Source of the DNA: Halictus rubicundus
Taxonomy: Eukaryota; Arthropoda; Insecta; Hymenoptera; Halictidae
DNA length: 64,000 bases
Assembly (NCBI RefSeq): GCF_050948215.1
Contig: NW_027488580.1
Span: 806,001 to 870,000 of the forward strand
Reading direction: 5' to 3'
In this document: one piece after another, positions 50,401 through 64,000 of the stretch
Position numbering within the stretch: the stretch's first letter is position 1
Layout of the letters: every line of letters begins with the position of its first letter
Notes under the pieces: generated by a model
The model's input: the letters and a program-made list of their open reading frames with translations, nothing else
What the model was told of the DNA's origin: nothing
Databases searched by the model: none
Program-made: the position numbers and the translations under genes

Positions 50401-53400
50401 CCTATCCTATCCTCTATCCTATCCTATCCTCAATCCTATCCTATCCTCTATCCTCTCCTATCCTTTATACTAACCAATCCTCTATCCTATCCTCTATCCT
50501 ATCCTATCCTCTATCCTAACCTATCCTCTGTCTTATCCTATCCTCTATCCTATCCTATCCTGAAACCTATCCTATCCTCATTCCTATCCTATACTCCATT
50601 ATATCCTATCCGCTATCCTATCATATCCTCTATCCTATCCAATCCTCTATCCTATCCTATCCTCTATCCTATCCTATCCTCTATCCTATCATATCCTCTA
50701 TCCTATCCTATCCTATCCTCTATCCTATCCTATCCTCTATCCTATCCTATCCTCTATCCTATCCTATCCTGTATCCTGTCCTATCCTCTATAATATCGTA
50801 TCCTCTATCCTATCCTATCCTCTATCCTATCCTATCCTCTATCCTATCCTATCCTCTATCCTATCCTATCCTCAATCCTATCCTATCCTCTATCCTCTCC
50901 TATCCTTTATACTAACCAATCCTCTATCCTATCCTCTATCCTATCCTATCCTCTATCCTAACCTATCCTCAGTCTTATCCTATCCTCTATCCTATCCTAT
51001 CCTGAAACCTATCCTATCCTCATTCCTATCCTATACTCCATTATATCCTATCCGCTATCCTATCATATCCTCTATCCTATCCAATCCTCTATCCTATCCT
51101 ATCCTGAAACCTATCCTATCCTCATTCCTATCCTATACTCCATTATATCCTATCCGCTATCCTATCATATCCTCTATCCTATCCAATCCTCTATCCTATC
51201 CTATCCTCTATCCTATCCTATCCTCTATCCTATCCTATCCTCTATCCTATCCTATCCTCTATCCTATCCTATCCTCTATCCTATCATATCCTCTATCCTA
51301 TCCTATCCTATCCTCTATCCTATCCTATCCTCTATCCTATCCTATCCTCTATCCTATCCTATCCTCTATCCTGTCCTATCCTCTATAATATCGTATCCTC
51401 TATCCTATCCTATCCTCTATCCTATCCTATCCTCTATCCTATCCTATCCTCTATCCTATCCTATCCTCAATCCTATCCTATCCTCTATCCTCTCCTATCC
51501 TTTATACTAACCAATCCTCTATCCTATCCTCTATCCTATCCTATCCTCTATCCTAACCTATCCTCTGTCTTATCCTATCCTCTATCCTATCCTATCCTGA
51601 AACCTATCCTATCCTCATTCCTATCCTATACACCATTATATCCTATCCGCTATCCTATCATATCCTCTATCCTATCCAATCCTCTATCCTATCCTATCCT
51701 CTATCCTATCCTATCCTCTATCCTATCCTATCCTCTATCCTGTCCTATCCTCTATAATATCGTATCCTCTATCCTATCCTATCCTCTATCCTATCCTATC
51801 CTCTATCCTATCCTATCCTCAATCCTATCCTATCCTCTATCCTCTCCTATCCTTTATACTAACCAATCCTCTATCCTATCCTCTATCCTATCCTATCCTC
51901 AACCCTATCCTATCCTCTATCCTATCCTATCCTCTATCCTATCCTATCCTCTATCCTATCCTATCCTCTATCCTCTCCTATCCTCTATCCTATCCTATCC
52001 TCTATCCTATGCTATCCTCTATCCTATCCTATCCTCTATCCTATACTATCCGCTATCCTATCCTATTCTCTATCCTATCCTCTCCTGAACCCTATCCTAT
52101 CCTCATTCCTAACCTATACTCCAGTATATCCTATCCGCTATCCTATCATATCCTCTATCCTATCCAATCCTCTATCCTATCCTCTATCCTATCCTATCCT
52201 CAACCCTATCCTATCCTCATTCCTATCCTATAGTCCATTATATCCTATCCGCTATCCTATCCAATCCTCTATCCTATCCTCTATCCTATCCTCTATCCTA
52301 TCCTCTATCCTATCCTATCCTCTATCCTATCCTATCCTCTATCCTATCCTATCCTCTATCATATCCTATCCTCTATCCTATCCTATCCTCTATCCTATCC
52401 TATCATCCATCCTATCCTATCCTATCCTATCCTCTATCCTATCCTATCCTATCCTGTATCCTATCCTATCCTCTATCCTATCCTATCCTCTATCCTATCC
52501 TATCCTCTATCCTATCCTATCCTCTATCCTATCCTATACTCTATCCTAACCTATCCTCTATCGTATCCTATTCTCTATCCTATCCTATCCTCTATAATAT
52601 CGTATACTCTATCATATCCTATCCTCTTGCCTATAATATCACCTACCCTATCCTATCCTCTATCCTATCCAATCCCCTACCCTATCCTCTATCCTCTCCT
52701 ATCCTCTATCGTCTGCTCTATCCTATCCTATCCTCTATCCTATGCTATCCTCCATCGTCTCCTATCCTCGATCCTATCCAATCCCCTATCCTACCCTCTA
52801 TCCTATCCAATCCCCTATCTTATCATCTATCGTCTCCTGACCTCTATCCTATCCAGTCCCCTATCCTATCCTCTATCCTATCCTATCCTCTATCCTATAC
52901 TGCCCTCAATCCTATCCTATCCTATGCTCTATCCTATTCTATACTCTATCCCATCCTATCCTCTATCCTATCTTATCCTCTATCCTATCCTATCCTCTAT
53001 CCTAACCTATCCTCTATCCTATCCTATCCTCTTTCCTATCGTATCCTCTATCCTATCCTATCCTCTATCCTAACCTATCCTCTATCCTATCCTATCCTCT
53101 ATCCTATCCTATCCTCAACGCTATCCTATCCTCATTCCTATCCTATACTCCATTATATCCATTCCGCTATCCTTTCATATCCTCTATCCTATAATATCCT
53201 CTATCATATCCAATCTCTATCGTCTCCTTTCCTCTATCCTATCCAATCCCCTATCTTATCTTCTATCGTCTCCTGTCCTCTATCGTCTCCTGTCCTCTAT
53301 CCTATCCAATCCCCTATCCTATCCTCTATCCTATCCTATCCTCTATCCTATACTGCCCTCAATCCTATCCTATCCTATGCTCTATCCTATTCTATACTAT

Positions 53401-55100
53401 ATCCTATCCTATCCTCTATCCTATCCTATCCTCTATCCTAACCTATCCTCTATCCTAACCTATCCTCTATCTTATCCTATCCTCTATCCTATCCTATCCT
53501 GAACCCTATCCTATCCTCTATCCTATCCTATCCTCTATCCTATCCTATCCTCTATCCTAGCCTATCCTCTATCCTATCCTATCCTCTATCGTATCCTATC
53601 CTCAATCCTATCCTATCCTCTATCCTATCCTATCCTCTATCCTGTCCTATCCTCTATAATATCGTATCCTCTATCATATCCTATCCTCTTTCCTATAATA
53701 TCATCTATCCTATCCAATCTCTATCGTCTCCTTTCCTCTATCCTATCCAATCCCCTATCCTATCTTCTATCGTCTCCTGTCCTCTATCCTATCCAATCCC
53801 CTATCCTATCCTCTATCCTATCCTATCCTCTATCCTATCCTATCCTCTATCCTGTCCTATCCTCTTTAATGTCGTATCCTCTATCATATCCTATCCTCTT
53901 TCCTATTATATCATCTATCCTATCCAATCTCTATCGTCTCCTTTCCTCTATCCTATCCAATCCCCTATCTTATCTTCTATCGTCTCCTGTAATATATCCT
54001 ATCCAATCCCCTATCCTGTCCTCTATCCTATCCTATCCTCTATCCTATCCTACCCTCAATCCTATCCTATCCTATGCTCTATCCTATTCTATAATCTATC
54101 CTATCCCATCCTCTATCCTATCCTATCCTCTATCCTATCCTATCATCTATCCTATTCTATCCTCTATCCTAACCTATCCTCTATCCTATCCTATCCTGTA
54201 TCCTATCCTATCCTCTATCCTATCCTATCCTCTATCCTGTCCTATCCTCTATAATATCGTATCCTCTATCCTATGCTATCCTCTATCCTATCCTATCCTC
54301 AAACCTATCCTATCCTCTATCCTCTCCTATCCTTTATACTAACCAATCCTCTATCCTATCCTCTATCCTATCCTATCCTCTATCCTATCTTATCCTCTAT
54401 CCTAACCTATCCTCTATCCTCTCCTATCCTCTATCCTATCCTATCCTCAACGCTATCCTATCCTCTATCCTATCCTATCCCCTATCCTAACCTATCCTCT
54501 ATCCTATCCTATCCTCTTTCCTATCCTATCCTCTATCCTATCCTATTCTCTATCCTAACCTATCCTCTATCCTATCCTATCCTCTATCCTATCCTATCCT
54601 CAACGCTATCCTATCCTCATTCCTATCCTATACTCCATTATATCCTATACGCTATCCTATCATATCCTCTATCCTATAAAATCCTCTATCTTATCAAATC
54701 CTCTATCCTATCCTCTATCCTATCCAATCCTCTATCCTATCCTCTATCCTATCCTATCCTCTATCCTATCCTATTCTCTATCCTATCCTATCCTGTATCC
54801 TAACCTATCCTCTATCTTATCCTATCCTCTATCCTATCCTATCCTCAACGCTATCCTATCCTCTATCCTATCCTATCCTCAACGCTATCCTATCCTCATT
54901 ACTATCCTATACTCCATTATATCCTATCCGCTATCGTATCATATCCTCTATCCTATAATATCCTCTATCCTATCCAATCCTCTATCCTATCCTCTATCAT
55001 ATCCTCTATCCTATCCTATCCTCTATCCTATCCTATTCTCTATCCTATCCTATCCTCTATCCTGTCCTATCCTCTATAATATCGTATCCTCTATCCTATC
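44130..55100 (+). repeat. Large segmental duplication inside the satellite, right copy
   Basis: This repeats the order of 23715-39000 in about 11 kb, with rare variants shared at matching places (for example CCCATGCTC at 24008 and 44424, and ATCCATTCCG after the CAACGC module at 34930 and 53116). It lacks three pieces present in the left copy and contains about 318 bp extra near 48.6-49.0 kb. Confidence 0.75.
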
Positions 55101-58100
55101 CTATCCTCTATCCTATCCTATCCTCTATCCTATCCTATCCTCTATCCTATCCTATCCTCAATCCTATCCTATCCTCTATCCTCTCCTATCCTTTATACTA
55201 ACCAATCCTCTATCCTATCCTCTATCCTATCCTATCCTCTATCCTATCCTATCCTCTATCCTATCCTATCCTATCCTCTATCCTATCCTATCCTCTATCC
55301 TATCCTATCCTCTATCCTATCCTATCCTCTATCCTCTCCTATCCTCTATCCTATCCTATCCTCTATCCTATGCTATCCTCTATCCTATCCTATCCTCTAT
55401 CCTATACTATCCGCTATCCTATCCTATTCTCTATCCTATCCTCTCCTGAACCCTATCCAATCCTCATTCCTAACCTATACTCCATTATATCCTATCCGCT
55501 ATCCTATCCTATCGTCTATCCTATCCAATCCTCTATCCTATCCTCTATCCTATCCTATCCTCAACCCTATCCTATCCTCATTCCTATCCTATAGTCCATT
55601 ATATCCTATCCGCTATCCTATCATATCCTCTATCCTATCCAATCCTCTATCCTATCCTCTATCCTATCCTCTATCCTATCCTATCCTCTATCCTATCCTA
55701 TCCTATCCACTATCCTATCCTATCCTCTATCCTATCCTATCCTCTATCCTATCCTATCCTCTATCCTATCCTATCCTCTATCCTATCCTATCCTCTATCC
55801 TATCATATCCTCTATCCTATCCTATCCTCTATCCTATCCTATCCTCTATCCTCTCCTATCCTCTATCCTATCCTATCCTCTATCCTATCCTATCCTCTAT
55901 CCTATACTATCCGCTATCCTATCCTATTCTCTATCCTATCCTCTCCTGAACCCTATCCTATCCTCATTCCTAACCTATACTCCATTATATCCTATCCGCT
56001 ATCCTATCATATCCTCTATCCTATCCAATCCTCTATCCTATCCTCTATCCTATCCTATCCTCAACCCTATCCTATCCTCATTCCTATCCTATAGTCCATT
56101 ATATCCTATCCGCTATCCTATCCAATCCTCTATCCTATCCTCTATCCTATCCTCTATCCTATCCTCTATCCTATCCTATCCTCTATCCTAACCTATCCTC
56201 TATCCTATCCTATCCTCTATCCTATCCTATCCTGTATCCTATCCTATCCTCTATCCTATCCTATCCTCTATCCTGTCCTATCCTCTATAATATCGTATAC
56301 TCTATCATATCCTATCCTCTTTCCTATAACATCATCTATCCTATCCAATCTCTATCGTCTCCTTTCCTCTATCCTATCCAATCCCCTATCGTATCTTCTA
56401 TCGTCTCCTGTCCTCTATCCTATCCAATAACCTATCCTATCCTCTATCCTATCCTATCCTCTATCCTATCCTATCCTCTATCCTATCCTATCCTCTATCC
56501 TATCCTATCCTCTATCCTATCCTATCCTCTATCCTATCCTATCCTCTATCCTATCCTATCCTCTATCCTATCCTATCCTCTATCCTATCCTATCCTCAAT
56601 CCTATCTTATCCTCTATCCTAAACTATCCTCTATCCTCTCCTCTATCATATCCTCTATCCTATCCTATCCTCTATCCTATCCTATCCCCTATCCTGTCCT
56701 CTATCCTATCCTATCCTCTATCCTATCCTACCCTCAATCCTATCCTATCCTATGCTCTATCCTATTCTATACTCTATCCTATCCCATCCTCTATCCTATC
56801 CTATCCTCTATCCTATCCTATCCTCTATCCTATTCTATCCTCTATCCTAACCTATCCTCTATCCTATCCTATCCTGTATCCTATCCTATCCTCATTCCTA
56901 TCCTATACTCCATTATATCCTATCCGCTATCCTATCATATCCTCTATCCTATCCTCTATCCTATCCTCTATCCTATCCTATCCTCTATCCTATCCTATCC
57001 TCTATCCTATCTTATCCTCTATCCTCTCCTATCCTCTATCCTATCCTATCCTCTATCCTATGCTATCCTCTATCCTATCCTATCCTCTATCCTATACTAT
57101 CCGCTATCCTATCCTATTCTCTATCCTATCCTCTCCTGAACCCTATCCTATCCTCATTCCTAACCTATACTCCATTATATCCTATCCGCTATCCTATCAT
57201 ATCCTCTATCCTATCCAATCCTCTATCCTATCCTCTATCGTATCCTATCCTCAACCCTATCCTATCCTCATTCCTATCCTATAGTCCATTATATCCTATC
57301 CGCTATCCTATCCAATCCTCTATCCTATCCTCTATCCTATCCTCTATCCTATCCTATCCTCTATCCTATCCTATCCTCTATCATATCCTATCCTCTATCC
57401 TATCCTATCCTCTATCCTATCCTATCCTCTATCCTATCCTATCCTATCCTCTATCCTATCCTATCCTCTATCCTATCCTATCCTCTATCCTATCCTATCC
57501 TCCATCCTATCCTATCCTCTATCCTATCCTATCCTCTATCCTATCCTATACTCTATCCTATCCTATCCTCTATAATATCGTATCCTCTATCATATCCTAT
57601 CCTCTTGCCTATAATATCATCTACCCTATCGTATCCTCTATCCTATCCTATCCTCTATCCTATCCTCTATCCTATCCTCTATCCTATCCTATCCTCTATC
57701 CTGTCCTATCCTCTTTAATGTCGTATCCTCTATCATATCCTATCCTCTTTCCTATTATATCATCTATCCTATCCAATCTCTATCGTCTCCTTTCCTCTAT
57801 CCTATCCAATTCCCTATCTTATCTTCTATCGTCTCCTGTCCTATATCCTATCCAATCCCCTATCCTGTCCTCTATCCTATCCTATCCTCTATCCTATCCT
57901 ACCCTCAATCCTATCCTATCCTATGCTCTAACCTATTATATACTCTATCCTATCCCATCCTCTATCCTATCCTATCCTCTATCCTATCCTATCCTCTATC
58001 CTATTCTATCCTCTATCCTAACCTATCCTCTATCCTATCCTATCCTGTATCCTATCCTATCCTCTATCCTATCCTATCCTCTATCCTGTCCTATCCTCTA

Positions 58101-61100
58101 TAATATCGTATCCTCTATCCTATCCTATCCTCTATCCTATCCTATCCTCAATCCTATCCTATCCTCTATCCTCTCCTATCCTTTATACTAACCAATCCTC
58201 TATACTATCCTCTATCCTATCCTGTCCTCTATCCTATCCTATCCTATCCTCTATCCTATCCTATCCTCTATCCTCTCCTATCCTCTATCCTATCCTATCC
58301 TATCCTCTATCCTATCCTATCCTATCCTATCCTCTATCCTAACCTATCCTCTGTCTTATCCTATCCTCTATCCTATCCTATCCTGAAACCTATCCTATCC
58401 TCATTCCTATCCTATACTCCATTATATCCTATCCGCTATCCTATCATATCCTCTATCCTATCCGCTATCCTATCCTCTATCCTATCCTATCCTCTATCCT
58501 ATCCTATCCTCTATCCTATCCTATCCTCTATCCTCTCCTATCCTCTATCCTATCCTATCCTCTATCCTATGCTATCCTCTATCCTATCCTATCCTCTATC
58601 CTATACTATCCGCTATCCTATCCTATTCTCTATCCTATCCTCTCCTGAACCCTATCCAATCCTCATTCCTAACCTATACTCCATTATATCCTATCCGCTA
58701 TCCTATCATATCCTCTATCCTATCCAATCCTCTATCCTATCCTCTATCCTATCCTATCCTCAACCCTATCCTATCCTCATTCCTATCCTATAGTCCATTA
58801 TATCCTATCCGCTATCCTATCCAATCCTCTATCCTATCCTCTATCCTATCCTCTATCCTATCCTCTGTCCTATCCTATGCTCTATACTATCCTATCCTCT
58901 ATCCTATCCTATCCTCTATCCTATCCCATCCTCTATCCTATCCAATCCTCTATCCTATCCTCTATCCTATCCTCTATCCTTTCCTCTATCCTCTCCTCTA
59001 TCATATCCTCTATCCTATCCTATCCTCTATCCTATCCTCTATCCTATCCTCTATCCTATCCTCTATCCTATCCTCTATCCTATCCTATCCTCTATCCTAT
59101 CCTATCCTCTATCCTATCCTATCCTCTATCCTATCCTATCCTCTATCCTGTCCTATCCTCTTTAATGTCGTATCCTCTTTCCTATTATATCATCTATCCT
59201 ATCCAATCTCTATCGTCTCCTTTCCTCTATCCTATCCAATTCCCTATCTTATCTTCTATCGTCTCCTGTCCTATATCCTATCCAATCCCCTATCCTGTCC
59301 TCTATCCTATCCTATCCTCTATCCTATCCTATCCCCTATCCTGTCCTCTATCCTATCCTATCCTCTATCCTATCCTACCCTCAATCCTATCCTATCCTAT
59401 GCTCTATCCTATTCTATACTCTATCCTATCCCATCCTCTATCCTATCCTATCCTCTATCCTATCCTATCCTCTATCCTATTCTATCCTCTATCCTAACCT
59501 ATCCTCAACCCTATCCTATCCTCATTCCTATCCTATAGTCCATTATATCCTATCCGCTATCCTATCCAATCCTCTATCCTATCCTCTATCCTATCCTCTA
59601 TCCTATCCTCTATCCTATAGTATCCTCTATCCTATCCTATCCTCTATCCTATCCTATCCTCTATCATATCCTATCCTCTATCCTATCCTACCCTCTATCC
59701 TATCCTATCCTCTATCCTATCCTATCCTATCCTCTATCCTATCCTATCCTCTATCCTATCCTATCCTCTATCCTATCCTATCCTCTATCCTATCCTATCC
59801 TCTATCCTATCCTATACTCTATCCTATCCTATCCTCTATAATATCGTATCCTCTATCATATCCTATCCTCTTGCCTATAATATCATCTACCCTATCGTAT
59901 CCTCTATCCTATCCAATCCCCTACCCTATCCTCTATCCTATCCTATCCTCTATCGTCTGCTCTATCCTATCCTATCCACTATCCTATCCTATCCTCAATG
60001 CTATCCTATTCTCTATCCTCACCTATCCTTTATACTATCAAATCCTCTATCCTATCCTATCCTCTATCCTATGCTATCCTCCATCGTCTCCTATCCTCTA
60101 TCCTATCCAATCCCCTATCCTATCCTCTATCCTATCCTATCCTCTATCCTATCCAATCCCCTATCTTATCATCTATCGTCTCCTGTCCTCTATCCTATCC
60201 AATCCCCTATCCTATCCTCTATCCTATCCTATCCTCTATCCTATACTGCCCTCAATCCTATCCTATCCTATGCTCTATCCTATTCTATACTCTATCCTAT
60301 CCTATCCTCTATCCTATCTTATCCTCTATCCTATCCTATCCTCTATCCTAACCTATCCTCTATCCTATCTTATCCTCTATCCTAACCTATCCTCTATCCT
60401 CTCCTCTATCATATCCTCTATCCTATCCTATACTCTATCCTATCCTCTATCCTATCCTATCCTCTATCCTATCCTATCCTCTATCCTATCCTATCCTCTA
60501 TCCTGTCCTATCCTCTTTAATGTCGTATCCTCTATCATATCCTATCCTCTTTCCTATTATATCATCTATCCTATCCAATCTCTATCGTCTCCTTTCCTCT
60601 ATCCTATCCAATTCCCTATCTTATCTTCTATCGTCTCCTGTCCTATATCCTATCCAATCCCCTATCCTGTCCTCTATCCTATCCTATCCTCTATCCTATC
60701 CTACCCTCAATCCTATCCTATCCTATGCTCTATCCTATTCTATACTCTATCCTATATCATCCTCTATCCTATCCTATCCTCTATCCTATCCTATCCTCTA
60801 TCCTATTCTATCCTCTATCCTAACCTATCCTCTATCCTATCCTGTATCCTATCCTATCCTCATTCCTATCCTATACTCCATTATATCCTATCCGCTATCC
60901 TATCATATCCTCTATCCTATAATATCCTCTATCCTATCCAATCTCTATCGTCTCCTTTCCTCTATCCTATCCAATCCCCTATTTTATCTTCTATCGTCTC
61001 CTGTCCTCTATCCTATCCAATCCCCTATCCTATCCTCTATCATATCCTATCCGCTTTCCTATAATATCAGCTATCCTATCCAATCTCTATCGTCTCCTTT

Positions 61101-61799
61101 CCTCTATCCTATCCAATCCCCTATCCTATCCTCTATCCTATCCTATCCTCTATCCTATCCTATCCTCTATCCTATCCTACCCTCAATCCTATCCTATCCT
61201 CTTTCCTATCCTATCCTCTATCCTATCCTATTCTCTATCCTAACCTATCCTCTATCCTATCCTATCCTCTATCCTATCCTATCCTCAACGCTATCCTATC
61301 CTCATTCCTATCCTATACTCCATTATATCCTATCCGCTATCCTATCATATCCTCTATCCTATAAAATCCTCTATCCTATCCAATCCTCTATCCTATCCTC
61401 TATCCTATCCAATCCTCTATCCTATCCTCTATCCTATCCTCTATCCTATCCTATCCTCTATCCTATCCTCTATCCTATCCTATCCTCTATCCTATCCTAT
61501 GCTCTATCCTATCCTATCCTCTATCCTATCCTATTCTCTATCCTATCCTATCCTCTATCCTAACCTATCCTCTATCCTATCCTATCCTCTATCCTATCCT
61601 ATCCTCAACGCTATCCTATCCTCTATCCTATCCTATCCTAAACGCTATCCTATCCTCATTACTATCCTATACTCCATTATATCCTATCCGCTATCGTATC
61701 ATATCCTCTATCCTATCCCATCCTCTATCCTATCCAATCCTCTATCCTATCCTCTATCCTATCCTCTATCCTATCCTATCCTCAATCCTATCCTATCCT

Positions 61800-62750
61800 C
61801 ATTCCTATCCTATAGTCCATTATATCCTATCCGCTATCCTATCATATCCTCTATCCTATCCAATCCTCTATCCTATCCTCTATCCTATCCTCTATCCTAT
61901 CCTATCCTCTATCCTATCCTATCCTCTATCCTATCCTATCCTCTACCCTATCCTACCCTCTATCCTATCCTATCCTCTATCCTATCCTATCCTCAACGCT
62001 ATCCTATCCTCATTCCTATCCTATACTCCATTATATCCTATCCGCTATCCTATCATATCCTCTATCCTATAATATCCTCTATCCTATCCTCTATCCTATC
62101 CTATCCTCTATGCTATCCTATCCTCTATCGTATCCAATCCTCTATCCTATCCTCTATCCTATCCTATCCTCTATCGTATCCTATCCTCTATCGTATCCTA
62201 TCCTCTATCCTATCCTATCCTCTATCCTATCCTATCCTCTATCCTATCCTATCCTCTATCCTAACCTATCCTCTATCCTATCCTATAGTCCATTATATCC
62301 TATCCGCTATCCTATCATATCCTCTATCCTATCCAATCCTCTATCCTATCCTCTATCCTATCCTCTATCCTATCCTATCCTCTATCCTATCCTATCCTCT
62401 ATCCTATCCTATCCTCTACCCTATCCTACCCTCTATCCTATCCTATCCTCTATCCTATCCTATCCTCAACGCTATCCTATCCTCATTCCTATCCTATACT
62501 CCATTATATCCTATCCGCTATCCTATCATATCCTCTATCCTATAATATCCTCTATCCTATCCTCTATCCTATCCTATCCTCTATGCTATCCTATCCTCTA
62601 TCGTATCCAATCCTCTATCCTATCCTCTATCCTATCCTATCCTCTATCGTATCCTATCCTCTATCGTATCCTATCCTCTATCCTATCCTATCCTCTATCC
62701 TATCCTATCCTCTATCCTATCCTATCCTCTATCCTAACCTATCCTCTATC
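61800..62750 (+). repeat. 473-bp tandem duplication
   Basis: TATAGTCC at 61811 and 62284, and CTATGC at 62108 and 62581, both give a 473-bp offset. The intervening variant order (ACCCTATCCTACCC, CAACGC, TATAATATCC) is the same in both copies. It is the most local duplication recognised near the right end. Confidence 0.75.
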
Positions 62751-64000
62751 CTATCCTATCCTCTATCCTATCCTATCCTCAACGCTATCCAATCCTCATT
62801 ACTATCGTATACTCCATTATATCCTATCCGCTATCGTATCATATCCTCTATCCTATAATATCCTCTATCCTATCCAATCGTCTATCCTATCCTCTATCAT
62901 ATCCTCTATCCTATCCTATCCTCTATCCTATCCTCTATCCTATCCTATCCTCTATCCTATCCTATCCTCTATCCTATCCTATCCTCTGTCCTCTCCTATC
63001 CTCTATCCTATCCTATCCTCTATCCTATCCTATCCTCTATCCTATCCTATCCTCTATCCTATCCTATCCTATCCTCTATCCTGTCCTATCCTCTATAAAA
63101 TCGTATCCTCTATCATATCCTATCCTCTTTCCTAACCTATCCTCTATCCTATCCAATTCTCTATCCTATCCTATCCTCTATAATATCGTATCCTCTATCA
63201 TATCCTATCCTCTTGCCTATGATATCATCTACCCTATCGTATCCTCTATCCTATCCAATCTCCTACCCTATCCTCTATCCTATCCTATCCTCTATCGTCT
63301 GCTCTATCCTATCCTATCCACTATCCTATCCTATCCTCAATGCTATCCTATTCTCTATCCTCACCTATCCTTTATACTATCCAATCCTCTATCCTAACCT
63401 ATCCTCTATCCTATCCTATCCTCTTTCCTATCCTATCCTCTATCCTATCCTATCCTCTATCCTAACCTACCCTCTATCCTATCCTATCCTCTATCCTATC
63501 CTATCCTCAACGCTATCCTATCCTCATTCCTATCCTATCCGCTATCCTATCATATCCTCTATCCTATAATATCCTCTATCCTATCCAATCCTCTATCCTA
63601 TCCTCTATCCTATCCTCTATCCTATCCTCTATCCTATCCTATCCTCTATCCTATCCTCTATCCTATCCTATCCTCTATCCTATCCTCTATCCTATCATAT
63701 CCTCTATCCTATCCTATCCTCTATCCTATCCTATCCTCTATCCTATCCTATCCTCTGTCCTATCCTATCCTCTATCCTGTCCTATCCTCTATAATATCGT
63801 ATCCTCTATCATATCCTATCCTCTTTCCTATTATATCATCTATCCTATCCAATCTCTATCGTCTCCTTTCCTCCATCCTATCCAATCCCCTATCTTATCT
63901 TCTATCGTCTCCTGTCCTCTATCCAATACAATCCCCTATCCTATCCTCTATCCTATCCTATCCTCTATCATATCCTACCCTCAATCCTATCCTATCCTAT

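Larger units (their letters stand above)
41777..64000 (+). repeat. Satellite array, right block
   Basis: This is the same 17-bp family and the same variant modules as the central block, continuing to the window edge. Its first kilobase matches 39068-40130. About 44.1-55.1 kb repeats the order of 23.7-39.0 kb. 55.1-58.8 kb reuses pieces of 42.6-44.4 kb and 39.4-40.2 kb. Apparent long forward frames (for example 44357-45967 and 59871-61064) are repeat by-products. No gene or further transposon is seen. Confidence 0.95.

Noticed and set aside
1..64000. CRISPR array
   Set aside because: There are no unique spacers. The repeat units are contiguous variants of one satellite, and the window is eukaryotic in character.
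6726..64000. Bkm-type GATA/GACA sex-chromosome repeat
   Set aside because: The complement repeat is GGATA-based with a 17-bp period, not a GATA tetranucleotide array, and says nothing about a sex chromosome.
6726..64000. 12-bp basic unit TATCCTATCCTC
   Set aside because: Runs of regular units (for example 121-240 and 8401-8460) have a 17-bp period; the 12-bp and 7-bp forms are shortened variants.

Overview
The window is almost entirely a eukaryotic simple satellite array. It is interrupted twice by the same non-LTR retrotransposon, and no single-copy host gene is visible. The element is of the R1 clade type: ORF1 with three CCHC knuckles, and ORF2 with an APE-type endonuclease, a reverse transcriptase and a C-terminal CCHC knuckle. 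R1-clade elements are typical of arthropods, so an insect or other arthropod is the likely source, but the species cannot be named from this sequence.

Layout. 1-340: satellite. 341-6725: a full-length retrotransposon on the minus strand, with poly(A) at 341-362 and its 5' end at 6725. 6726-40442: satellite. 40443-41776: a 5'-truncated second copy, again on the minus strand. 41777-64000: satellite. The basic satellite unit is 17 bp, (TATCC)3TC, with 12-bp and 7-bp short forms. Variant monomers are arranged into recurring modules. Above these lie higher-order repeats (829 bp, 2,082 bp, 473 bp) and a collinear segmental duplication in which about 23.7-39.0 kb corresponds to 44.1-55.1 kb. The plus strand of the satellite is nearly free of G. 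The unit has no stop codon in any forward frame, so all the long 'YPILSSILSYPL'-type open frames are by-products of the repeat.

The most interesting signal is the relation between element and satellite. Both copies sit in the same orientation, are joined at the same register (CCTAT on the plus strand, followed by the T tract) and are flanked by 19-bp target-site duplications. Empty versions of both target sites survive as satellite paralogues. The first ~150 nt of the full-length copy fold on paper as an HDV-like self-cleaving ribozyme (P1, P2, P3, P1.1, P4 and a GCTAAC J4/2 strand) whose predicted cleavage point is exactly the element/satellite junction. I infer a satellite-resident retrotransposon that could be transcribed from the satellite G-rich strand and cut itself out, as R2 does from rDNA transcripts.

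ORF1 of the full-length copy is intact. ORF2 is broken by a perfect 14-bp tandem duplication just after the reverse-transcriptase YADD box. ORF2 also has no ATG before its endonuclease domain, so it was probably expressed by coupling to ORF1 termination. The two copies are almost identical over 1.33 kb, so the family moved recently.
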